9,315 nt of DNA from an uncultured Bacilli bacterium. Its GTDB lineage: Bacteria; Bacillota_I; Bacilli_A; RF39; UBA660. Position numbers and translations under genes: made by a program. The notes under the pieces were generated by a model that did not search any database, was not told the DNA's origin, and saw only the letters and a list, made by a program, of their open reading frames with translations. Below are positions 1 through 5,693 of the stretch, piece after piece. Each line of letters opens with the position of its first letter. Positions within the stretch are counted from its first letter, which is position 1. The stretch lies in contig CANROR010000047.1 of assembly GCA_947632275.1 (NCBI GenBank), forward strand, positions 1 to 9,315, given 5' to 3'.

Positions 1-884
1 GTTGTTGTTGCATTGGTAACATTGGGCCGACCGGACCAACCGGACCGGCAGGACCGGCTACTATTATGATTGGTACAACGACCACGGGTGTTCCAGGCAG
101 TGCGGCCACTGTCACTAATAGTGGAACCAGTGAAAATGTCGTTTTAAACTTTTCTATTCCCCAAGGTATCACCGGACCGACTGGACCTATAGGGCCAACG
201 GGGCCAACCGGACCAATTGGACCTACTGGTGATATTGGACCTACCGGGCCAACCGGGGCAACAGGGGCTACGGGCGAAGTTGGCGCCACCGGACCGGCAC
301 CAACCTTAGCAATTGGGCCAGTTACGACCTTAGAGCCCGGCGAAGAGGCTACGGTTGCAATCACCGGAAATGATGGAGCTTATACTTTAAACTTTTCTAT
401 TCCCCAAGGCGCAACAGGAGCTACGGGTGAACAAGGGCCAACCGGTAATGGTCTAGCCGCTTATGGTGGCTTATATAGCACCAACCCAACCGAAAGTGTA
501 ACATTAAACGATACAACGATTGGTAATGAAATACCAATGGCAGGAACAATGGCAACTAGCAATACAGAAGCTGCTACTAACAATATTACAGTTCAAGAAG
601 GTGGCGATTATGCCATAACTTATTCTATTACTTTCACACCTAATGCGCAAATAAACAATCTAGAATTTTCCGTTCGTAGCAACGAAACCGACCTACCCGC
701 TTCGACTGTCTCTGCAACCAATGTAACAACTGCTACAACTTATAGTGGTACATTCATCACTAATTTAGATGCTAATGCCGCAGTGGATATGGCTTTAACT
801 GACCAAGCAGGTACAGGTACAGTTACGGTATCAAATGCCAATCTTAGTGTGCAAAAACTTGATGCTACCACACCTGCAGTTTAA
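1..884 (+). CDS. Collagen-like surface protein with BclA/C1q-like C-terminal domain (5' end outside window)
   Basis: The first ATG in the window (66) is not the real start. The frame is open to the left edge and already encodes Cys-Cys-Cys followed by Gly-X-Y triplets (GNI, GPT, GPT, GPA, GPA), so the gene is 5'-truncated by the window. After that come a module ending LNFSIPQG, a 15-triplet collagen tract (165-299), a second module also ending LNFSIPQG, five more triplets (408-452), and a roughly 140-residue C-terminal domain rich in Thr, Asn and Ala with beta-strand character (for example GGDYAITYSITF). This layout matches bacterial collagen-like exosporium or surface proteins of the BclA type, whose C-terminal domains trimerise in a TNF/C1q-like fold. 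The Cys cluster could allow cross-linking. The repeat part is much richer in GC than the surroundings (78 of 120 bases at 181-300). A terminator follows directly. The collagen assignment is firm; the cell location and C-terminal fold are inferred. Confidence 0.9.
   Translation, partial: CCCIGNIGPTGPTGPAGPATIMIGTTTTGVPGSAATVTNSGTSENVVLNFSIPQGITGPTGPIGPTGPTGPIGPTGDIGPTGPTGATGATGEVGATGPAPTLAIGPVTTLEPGEEATVAITGNDGAYTLNFSIPQGATGATGEQGPTGNGLAAYGGLYSTNPTESVTLNDTTIGNEIPMAGTMATSNTEAATNNITVQEGGDYAITYSITFTPNAQINNLEFSVRSNETDLPASTVSATNVTTATTYSGTFITNLDANAAVDMALTDQAGTGTVTVSNANLSVQKLDATTPAV
143..166 (+). repeat. 24-base direct repeat, copy 1 (encodes LNFSIPQG)
   Basis: Identical over 24 bases to 386-409. 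It forms the end of a module of about 35 residues that precedes each collagen tract. The DNA identity, with divergent flanking module sequence, points to internal duplication with selection or gene conversion on this part. Confidence 0.85.
165..299 (+). repeat. Collagen Gly-X-Y tract, 15 triplets
   Basis: Fifteen uninterrupted Gly-X-Y triplets, mostly GPT, GPI, GAT and variants. Thr is the dominant Y residue, as in bacterial collagens that lack hydroxyproline. The DNA is an imperfect 9-base repeat around ggaccaacc/gggccaacc, so the tract is prone to length change by slippage. Confidence 0.9.
386..409 (+). repeat. 24-base direct repeat, copy 2 (encodes LNFSIPQG)
   Basis: Second exact copy of the repeat at 143-166. 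It closes the module starting near 'IGPVTTLEPGEEATV' and leads straight into the five-triplet Gly-X-Y segment at 408-452. Confidence 0.85.
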
Positions 885-912
885 AAAAGCGCTAGTTATC
901 TAGCGTTTTTTT
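883..912. terminator. Bidirectional intrinsic terminator between collagen-like and fic genes
   Basis: Stem CGCTAG/CTAGCG with a TTAT loop, flanked by an A run on the left and a T run on the right, so it works in both directions. The collagen gene's stop codon overlaps its left foot. The stop codon of the convergent fic gene (complement of 896-898) lies in the loop. Confidence 0.9.
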
Positions 913-1612
913 CTTGGTTTAAATATTCTTCAATACTTTGATTGATGGGAATATTTTTAATTAATTTATACAAAAATATAATTTCGACGGCTTCCGTATA
1001 TGATTTACGAGCTAAAAATTTCGCAAAGCCTTGAACATCTTCATTGTTAATATATTCATAATAAGCATCGGTTTCTTCTTCGGTTATTAAGACGGGTGGA
1101 AAACCCGATTTCATTAAATTAACATTTAAAAGTAACCTGGATATTCTTTTATTACCATCTTCAAATGGATGAATTCGCATAAAAGCAATATGAAACATCG
1201 CTTCTTTTTCAAAGACATTTTCTAAAGCAGACCAAACATTATAATAATTATCGAGCAACGTATACATTTCAAAATAGATACGATTCGGAGGTGTCACAGT
1301 CCAATTGGCTTTTGTTCCCGCATCAACATTTATTTTTCGAAAATTAGCAATGCCATCTTTAGCATTTATAATATTGGCAATTTTTTGAATTTCACTTGTT
1401 CCCATTTTTTCGGTCGGAAAAGCCGAAGCCATTCGAAAAGCTTCTAATAAACTATCAATCATTTCTTTTCGTTTAAATGAATCCTCACTTTTTTCAACAT
1501 CTTCGATTGAATAAACAAAACGGTCTAAAAAATAATCAATATATTCTTTTGTAAAATTAGCGTCTTTCATTAATTCGCGATAGATTTCGATAATATTTGA
1601 ATTATTTAACAT
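896..1612 (-). CDS. Fic-domain protein (probable protein AMP transferase)
   Basis: Fic proteins usually transfer AMP from ATP to Ser, Thr or Tyr of target proteins. The 238-residue product carries the complete active-site motif HPFEDGNKRISR at residues 148-159, with catalytic His148, the acidic residue Asp152, the anion-binding GN at 153-154, and Arg156/Arg159. Residues 75-125 give the usual flap and helices before the active site. Class II Fic enzymes carry an N-terminal inhibitory helix with (S/T)xxxE(G/N). Here the nearest match is 'VYSIED' at 33-38, which does not fit that pattern, so the autoinhibition mode is unclear. No small antitoxin gene lies next to it. The ATG start is supported by an AAAGGTGGT Shine-Dalgarno site at 1617-1627. 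The gene is divergent from the glycosyltransferase and convergent with the collagen-like gene. The family is certain; the target is unknown. Confidence 0.93.
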   Translation of the reverse strand: MLNNSNIIEIYRELMKDANFTKEYIDYFLDRFVYSIEDVEKSEDSFKRKEMIDSLLEAFRMASAFPTEKMGTSEIQKIANIINAKDGIANFRKINVDAGTKANWTVTPPNRIYFEMYTLLDNYYNVWSALENVFEKEAMFHIAFMRIHPFEDGNKRISRLLLNVNLMKSGFPPVLITEEETDAYYEYINNEDVQGFAKFLARKSYTEAVEIIFLYKLIKNIPINQSIEEYLNQEKNAR

Positions 1613-1627
1613 TTTACCACCACCTTT

Positions 1628-1636
1628 ATTATAGCA
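1628..1636 (-). promoter_or_regulatory. Possible extended -10 promoter for fic
   Basis: On the minus strand the sequence reads TGCTATAAT, an extended -10 box. It lies only 15 bases from the ATG, so transcription would start inside or just before the Shine-Dalgarno site. No good -35 box is visible. It may be a chance match or give a very short leader. Confidence 0.4.
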
Positions 1637-1680
1637 TTTATCACTAATAATTGCATAAATTTTAAAGAAAGAAGGAATTT

Positions 1681-2769
1681 ATGAAAATATGCGTTTATGC
1701 CATAAGTAAAAATGAAGAAAAATTTGTTGATCGGTGGTATGAATCAATTAAAGACGCTGATGGTATTTATGTCGTGGATACGGGTTCAACTGATAAAACC
1801 GTGGAAAAATTAAAAAAAAATCATATTCAGGTTTTTGAACAAAAGATTGAACCTTGGCGCTTTGATAATGCCAGGAATCTTTCCCTAGACTTAGTTCCTA
1901 GCGATACCGATATATGTATTTGCCTAGATCTAGATGAAGTTATGCTTCCCGGTTGGCGCGAAAATATTGAAAAAATTTGGCAAGAAGGAACAACGCGGCT
2001 TCGGTATATTTATAATTGGTCTTTAGACGAATTTGATCAACCTAAAGTAAGTTTTTATTCCGAGAAAATTCATTGTCGTAATAATTTTCGTTGGGTAAAT
2101 CCCGTCCATGAAATTTTAAAATATGAAGGCGAAGAAAAACAAATATATACCAATGATGTTATTATTAATCACTACCCTGATTCTCAAAAATCTCGAAGTA
2201 GTTATTTACCTTTATTAGAACTTTCCGTGAAAGAAAATCCTAATAATGACCGCAATATGCATTATTTAGGTCGCGAGTATATGTATTATGGCAAATGGAA
2301 TGAGGCTATTGATACTTTAATTAAACATCTTAAACTTAAAAATGCTACTTGGAAAGATGAACGTTGTGCCTCAATGCGGTTTATTGCCCGTTGCTATAAA
2401 AATTTAGGGAGATTTGATGAAGCGGAAATGTGGCTTAACAAAGCGATTAAAGAATGCCCTTACCTAAGAGATCCTTATGTGGAAATGGCGATGCTTAAAT
2501 ACCTCCAAGAAGATTGGCAAAGCCTAATTACTTATGCCGAAAAAGCTTTAACCATAACGAAAAACGAAAAAACTTATATTAATGAAGTATTTAGTTGGGA
2601 TGAAACAATTAATGATTTACTAGCCATTGCTTACTTTAATCTTCATGATATTGATAAAGCCATTAAAAATGCCAAAGAAGCTTTAAAAATAAATCCGCAT
2701 AATGAAAGAATTAAAGAAAATTTAAAGATATTTAAAGATACCAAAAAGAAAGAGAATTCAACTAACTAA
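1681..2769 (+). CDS. Family 2 glycosyltransferase with C-terminal TPR repeats
   Basis: The N-terminal part (about residues 1-170) is a GT-A glycosyltransferase domain. It begins with a beta strand and the 'SKNEEKF' motif (9-15) common in GT2 enzymes, has 'VVDTGSTDKT' at 31-40 for nucleotide-sugar binding, and carries the metal-binding DxD as 'LDLDE' at 82-86. Residues 190-345 form tetratricopeptide-type helical repeats, for example 'LGREYMYYGKWNEAI' and 'AIAYFNLHDIDKAI'. This GT2-plus-TPR architecture is shared with SunS-like enzymes that glycosylate peptides or proteins. No membrane segment or signal peptide is visible, so it probably acts in the cytosol. An AAGGA site at 1672-1676 supports the ATG. 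The gene stands alone between a divergent fic gene and a terminator. The collagen-like gene 0.8 kb away is a candidate substrate, by inference only. Confidence 0.9.
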   Translation: MKICVYAISKNEEKFVDRWYESIKDADGIYVVDTGSTDKTVEKLKKNHIQVFEQKIEPWRFDNARNLSLDLVPSDTDICICLDLDEVMLPGWRENIEKIWQEGTTRLRYIYNWSLDEFDQPKVSFYSEKIHCRNNFRWVNPVHEILKYEGEEKQIYTNDVIINHYPDSQKSRSSYLPLLELSVKENPNNDRNMHYLGREYMYYGKWNEAIDTLIKHLKLKNATWKDERCASMRFIARCYKNLGRFDEAEMWLNKAIKECPYLRDPYVEMAMLKYLQEDWQSLITYAEKALTITKNEKTYINEVFSWDETINDLLAIAYFNLHDIDKAIKNAKEALKINPHNERIKENLKIFKDTKKKENSTN

Positions 2770-2797
2770 AAAAAGTTTCTCAAAAGAAACTTTTTTA
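2768..2797. terminator. Bidirectional terminator between glycosyltransferase and nusG
   Basis: Stem AAAAAGTTTCT/AGAAACTTTTT with a CAAA loop, A-rich on the left and T-rich on the right. It contains the stop codons of both convergent genes at its feet, so the two coding regions are separated by only 25 bases. Confidence 0.92.
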
Positions 2798-3334
2798 CAT
2801 TTTACTTACTTGATAAATTTCAACATCGACAGATGTTTCTTGACCAAATAAATCAATCATAATATTTAGCCGATTATTTTCTAAGTCAATATTTTCAACT
2901 GTCCCAGACATACCAACGAATGGACCATCAACAATACTTACTTTATCACCAACATTAAGTTCTTTTTCGGCATTAACACGACTCATACCCATGCTTGCTA
3001 AAATTCGATCAATTTCTTGAGGTAAAAGTGGTGTTGGTTTAGCACCTTTACCAGAGGAACCAATAAAGCCTGTAACCCCTGGAGTATTTCGAATCATAAG
3101 CCATGCTTCATCGGACATAATCATTTCGACTAAAACATAACCAGGAAACATTTTTTTAACTTTTTCTTTGCGAACTCCGTTTTTAACTTCGACTTCCGTC
3201 GTTTCCGGAATTATAACGCGGAAAACACTATCTTGCATGCCCATGGATTCAATCCGAGCTTCTAATTTTTCTTTTACTTTACTTTCATGACCAGAATAAG
3301 TATTAACAACATACCATAATTTTTGATTATCCAT
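2795..3334 (-). CDS. nusG: Transcription termination/antitermination factor NusG
   Basis: NusG binds the RNA polymerase clamp and modulates pausing, termination and transcription-translation coupling. The 179-residue length is typical. The NGN domain covers about residues 5-110, with 'WYVVNTYSGHESKVKEKL' at the start and the conserved 'MFPGYVLVEM' and 'IRNTPGVTGFIG' segments. The KOW domain follows from about 125, with 'VGDKVSIVDGPFVGMSGTV'. The start codon overlaps the secE stop by one base (TAATG). A Shine-Dalgarno site AAAGGGG sits inside the end of secE, so the two are translationally coupled. It is the last gene of the rlmB-sigH-secE-nusG block and ends in a strong terminator. Confidence 0.98.
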   Translation of the reverse strand: MDNQKLWYVVNTYSGHESKVKEKLEARIESMGMQDSVFRVIIPETTEVEVKNGVRKEKVKKMFPGYVLVEMIMSDEAWLMIRNTPGVTGFIGSSGKGAKPTPLLPQEIDRILASMGMSRVNAEKELNVGDKVSIVDGPFVGMSGTVENIDLENNRLNIMIDLFGQETSVDVEIYQVSKM

Positions 3335-3564
3335 TAGACAAACATCCCCTTTATTAAAGACATAATGAAATTAAGTGCAAGGAAAAATATACAAATGAAA
3401 AGACAAAATACTAGAGTCGAAATCGTATATTTAGCCACTTCTTTTAAAGAAGGCCATTTAACTAATTTCATTTCCTTTTTTAATTTTTTTAAATAACTTT
3501 CTTTCTTAACTTTGGTAACTTTTTTTTCGTTCTTTTTTGCTTTTACTTTAGCTTCTTTAGCCAT
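3334..3564 (-). CDS. secE: Preprotein translocase subunit SecE
   Basis: SecE is the small clamp subunit of the SecYEG channel in the cytoplasmic membrane. The 76-residue product has a strongly basic N-terminus (residues 1-35), the family hallmark 'KLVKWPSLKEV' at 33-43 in the amphipathic helix, and one membrane segment at about 47-70. This short single-span form is the usual Gram-positive type. A consensus GGAGGT Shine-Dalgarno site at 3571-3576 supports the ATG. It is followed by nusG with a one-base overlap. It has its own promoter and a leader hairpin, so secE-nusG can be expressed apart from the sigma factor gene upstream. Confidence 0.97.
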   Translation of the reverse strand: MAKEAKVKAKKNEKKVTKVKKESYLKKLKKEMKLVKWPSLKEVAKYTISTLVFCLFICIFFLALNFIMSLIKGMFV

Positions 3565-3580
3565 TTAAAAACCTCCATTT

Positions 3581-3600
3581 AAAAAAACACTTTCGTGTTT
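3581..3600 (-). terminator. Terminator-like hairpin in the secE leader (possible attenuator)
   Basis: In minus-strand RNA the stem AAACAC/GUGUUU closes a GAAA tetraloop and runs into a U tract of seven, which is terminator form. It lies between the secE promoter and the secE Shine-Dalgarno site. It could stop read-through from the sigma factor gene, attenuate secE-nusG, or simply protect the 5' end. The stem is only six pairs, so termination may be partial. Confidence 0.6.
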
Positions 3601-3607
3601 CACCAAT

Positions 3608-3636
3608 AATATAGCATAAATAATAATGATATTCAA
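3608..3636 (-). promoter_or_regulatory. Promoter for secE-nusG
   Basis: Minus strand: -35 TTGAAT (3631-3636), 17-base spacer, -10 TATATT (3608-3613) preceded by TGC, giving an extended -10. The predicted transcription start at about 3601-3604 is directly before the leader hairpin. Confidence 0.7.
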
Positions 3637-3643
3637 GAAAATT

Positions 3644-4261
3644 TTAATCATTTTTATTCTTTTTTAAGATATCTTTAATTTTGGCTTTAATTCTTTGCAT
3701 CGCATTATCAATTTGCTTGGGATTTTTTTGCATCATAATAGCAATTTGCTTATAATTATAGCCATCTTGCATATATTGAAAAACTTGGCTTTCTAATTTC
3801 GATAAATTTTCATTAATATTAGCTAGTAGTTCTTCAAAATTTTCATGATTTAACATTGTATCTAAGGGATCCGTATCTTTATCACTAATTATATCGCCAA
3901 GTTTCGAACCAAAGCGATCATACATATAATCTAGGGAATAAGCATCTTTCATTATCGTATTTTTCAAACGATTAGCTTTAATAATTAATTTTTTAATTCT
4001 TCGTTCGACACACAAACTAATAAAAGTTGGTAGTGAAGCTTTAGCATCCGGTTTATAAGAAGTTAAGGCATCAGAAAAACCTAAAAGCGCTTCACTATGT
4101 AATTCTTTAAGGTCAATGTTACTTTTCAGAGCAATCCTTTTATATTTATTAATATTTATATCAATAACAAAATTATATTTTTCATACAAAATATTTTTAG
4201 CATCTTCATTTTCTTCTAAATAAAGCATATAAAGTTCTTCATCATTTAAATCTGTAATCAA
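3644..4261 (-). CDS. sigH: SigH-type (sigma-30) RNA polymerase sigma factor
   Basis: The 205-residue product has region 2 at about residues 20-100, including the core-binding and -10-recognition stretch 'DLKELHSEALLGFSDALTSY' (50-69) and 'FISLCVERRIKKLI' (80-93). Region 4 lies at about 150-200, with the helix-turn-helix 'YNYKQIAIMMQKNPKQIDNAMQRI'. Length and position between rlmB and secE match SigH of Bacillus, which directs transition-state, competence or early sporulation genes. The target genes in this organism are unknown. The start is TTG, two bases after the rlmB stop, with GAGGGA (4268-4273) inside the end of rlmB as Shine-Dalgarno site. No other in-frame start has such a site: the next is an internal ATG 11 codons on. 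The weak start codon suggests low translation relative to rlmB. The sigma family is certain; sigH orthology is likely from synteny. Confidence 0.88.
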   Translation of the reverse strand: MITDLNDEELYMLYLEENEDAKNILYEKYNFVIDININKYKRIALKSNIDLKELHSEALLGFSDALTSYKPDAKASLPTFISLCVERRIKKLIIKANRLKNTIMKDAYSLDYMYDRFGSKLGDIISDKDTDPLDTMLNHENFEELLANINENLSKLESQVFQYMQDGYNYKQIAIMMQKNPKQIDNAMQRIKAKIKDILKKNKND

Positions 4262-4263
4262 TT

Positions 4264-4923
4264 TTAATCCCTCATTCCATAGATAAGAATTCCCGTCGCT
4301 ACCGAAGCATTTAGGCTTTCGGCTAAAGTAGTCATCGGAATTTTAATTATTTCATCACAATTTTCCTTAACTAAATGGCTTAAACCTTTTCCTTCATTGC
4401 CTATTACTAAAACTTTTTTTGGCGCATAATTAACTTCTTGATAATTCGTTCCCTTCATATCGGAACCATAAAAATAATAATTTTCTTTTTGAAGTTTTTT
4501 CATGGTATCGACTAGATTACTAACCATTACAATTTTAATATTTTCAATAGTTCCAGCACTTGTTTTAACTACTGCATCCGTCACTTTTACGCATCTATCT
4601 TTAGGAATAATAATCGTTTTTATCCCGGCGGCCACACAAGTTCGAATAATCGCCCCCATGTTATGCGGATCTTCTAAATGATCAAGCATTACTAAAAAAT
4701 CGCCTTCAATATCTTTAAAAGTATAATATTCGTAATCATAAATATCTAAAACGACGCCTTGATGCAAGCCTTTTACCATTTTATCCAAAACCTTTTTAGG
4801 TACTAATTCATACTTAATTTTATTTTCTTTTAAATAAGCAATAATTTCTTTCCGTGATGTATAAACTTTTTTAATTTTATTTGTCTTTGTTTCTTTTAAA
4901 ACATTTAAACCATATGTTAACAT
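4264..4923 (-). CDS. rlmB: 23S rRNA 2'-O-methyltransferase RlmB-type (SpoU/TrmH family)
   Basis: SPOUT-class methyltransferase that uses S-adenosylmethionine to methylate a ribose 2'-OH; RlmB acts on G2251 (E. coli numbering) in the 23S rRNA peptidyl-transferase loop. The 219-residue product begins with a short substrate-binding domain ('YGLNVLKE', 'GLHQGVVLDI' at 52-61). It then shows the three knot motifs: 'LEDPHNMGAIIRT' (83-95, catalytic-region Asn88 and Arg94), 'VLVIGNEGKGL' (171-181) and 'IPMTTLAESLNASVATGI' (195-212). It is slightly shorter than Bacillus RlmB (YacO) because of a compact N-terminus. It heads the rlmB-sigH pair, with its own promoter and an AGAGGGA Shine-Dalgarno site. 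The family is certain and the RlmB role is supported by gene order. Confidence 0.93.
   Translation of the reverse strand: MLTYGLNVLKETKTNKIKKVYTSRKEIIAYLKENKIKYELVPKKVLDKMVKGLHQGVVLDIYDYEYYTFKDIEGDFLVMLDHLEDPHNMGAIIRTCVAAGIKTIIIPKDRCVKVTDAVVKTSAGTIENIKIVMVSNLVDTMKKLQKENYYFYGSDMKGTNYQEVNYAPKKVLVIGNEGKGLSHLVKENCDEIIKIPMTTLAESLNASVATGILIYGMRD
4268..4273 (-). promoter_or_regulatory. Ribosome binding site deciding the TTG start of sigH
   Basis: GAGGGA on the minus strand, six bases before the TTG at 4259-4261, embedded in the last codons of rlmB. It supports translational coupling and the rare start codon. Confidence 0.7.
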
Positions 4924-4948
4924 TTGTATTCCCTCTTTAATTGCTAAT

Positions 4949-4978
4949 ATTATAGCATAAACTAAAAATTTTTAACAA
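4949..4978 (-). promoter_or_regulatory. Promoter for rlmB-sigH
   Basis: Minus strand: -35 TTGTTA (4973-4978), 18-base spacer, consensus -10 TATAAT (4949-4954) with the extended element TGC. It lies in the 70-base gap after the C39-like gene, so rlmB need not depend on read-through. Confidence 0.8.
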
Positions 4979-4993
4979 GTTTTCCCTTATTTA

Positions 4994-5569
4994 TTATTTT
5001 CTCGTTATTAAAACACATTCTCGATTATTAATCGGGCCTAAAGAAAAATCTTTTGTAGTTTCCGAGAATAATCTTTTTAAAGTTACTTTTCGATTATGAG
5101 TAAATGGTTTATTTAAAATAATTTTAATTTCTTTATCGTGAATATATTCATCTTTATCTAAATAGTATGGATCGAATATATAAGCATATTTATTTTTAAT
5201 TTTGGTAATTATTATGTAATGTTCACATTCTTGCCAACACCTTGCAAAAATGCAACCATTTTTATTTAAACATCTCTGAAAATTTTCCAATGTAACTTCA
5301 TCTGCTACTAGTCTTTCGCATAAGCAATTAAAATTTTTCGAATTAGCATATCTTGTTATCCAATGAGATAATTTATTAATAGATTCTCGGCTAGTTCCCC
5401 CACTACCTAAATTACCAAATTCATCATAGCAATCTAAAGTATATTTATGAATAGCTTTTATTAATTCTGCAGGAATTTCTTCACGGGAAAATAAATAACT
5501 AAAAGCATTTTGTAAAGATACAGTTCCACAATCAAATTCGGTAACTTGAAAACGTAAAGGCACTTTCAT
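4994..5569 (-). CDS. Free-standing C39-like cysteine peptidase
   Basis: The N-terminus 'FQVTEFDCGTVSLQNAF' has the C39 signature: Gln8 (oxyanion hole) six residues before Cys14 within Asp-Cys-Gly. A later 'EHYIIITKIKNKYAYIFDPY' supplies His117 and Asp133, with the 16-residue His-to-Asp spacing usual for C39 peptidases. Family C39 domains normally cut double-glycine leader peptides and are fused to bacteriocin ABC exporters. This 191-residue protein has no transporter domain, no membrane segment and no signal peptide, so it should be cytosolic. The Cys-to-His gap is about 25 residues longer than in exporter domains. The insert contains a Gly/Ser-rich 'GNLGSGGTSRES' segment (52-63). The substrate is unknown and no leader peptide gene is visible nearby. 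The ATG has a GGAAGTGA Shine-Dalgarno site. It lies upstream of rlmB on the same strand with no clear terminator between. The fold is likely; protease activity is inferred. Confidence 0.8.
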   Translation of the reverse strand: MKVPLRFQVTEFDCGTVSLQNAFSYLFSREEIPAELIKAIHKYTLDCYDEFGNLGSGGTSRESINKLSHWITRYANSKNFNCLCERLVADEVTLENFQRCLNKNGCIFARCWQECEHYIIITKIKNKYAYIFDPYYLDKDEYIHDKEIKIILNKPFTHNRKVTLKRLFSETTKDFSLGPINNRECVLITRK

Positions 5570-5590
5570 TTAATCACTTCCATTATCTTT

Positions 5591-5596
5591 ATTATA
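5591..5596 (-). promoter_or_regulatory. Possible -10 box for the C39-like gene
   Basis: Minus-strand TATAAT 22 bases before the ATG. No convincing -35 box is seen at 16-18 bases; the nearest TTGTTT is 21 bases away. Weak call. Confidence 0.35.
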
Positions 5597-5636
5597 TAAA
5601 AATAAAGATAAAAAAGGAAACAAAATTATAAAATTG

Positions 5637-5649
5637 TTGACATTGTCAA
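5637..5649. promoter_or_regulatory. Palindromic operator candidate TTGACATTGTCAA
   Basis: A perfect 13-base dyad (TTGACA-T-TGTCAA) that covers the -35 box (5643-5648) of the plus-strand promoter. A protein bound here would block RNA polymerase. No regulator gene is adjacent. Confidence 0.5.
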
Positions 5650-5671
5650 GAAATAAAAATTTTGCTATACT
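5643..5671 (+). promoter_or_regulatory. Promoter for the DUF4234-DUF2752 operon
   Basis: -35 TTGTCA (5643-5648), 17-base spacer, -10 TATACT (5666-5671) with extended TGC. Followed by an AGGAAG Shine-Dalgarno site and the ATG at 5694. An alternative TTGACA at 5637-5642 is 23 bases from the -10 box, too far. Confidence 0.75.
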
Positions 5672-5693
5672 AAAAACAAAGTAGGAAGTTTTT

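Noticed and set aside
66..68. ATG at 66 as start of the collagen-like gene
   Set aside because: The frame is open to the left edge and already encodes Cys residues and Gly-X-Y triplets; no Shine-Dalgarno site precedes it.
5637..5642. TTGACA as the -35 box of the DUF4234 operon
   Set aside because: It is 23 bases from the -10 box; TTGTCA at 5643-5648 has the correct 17-base spacing.
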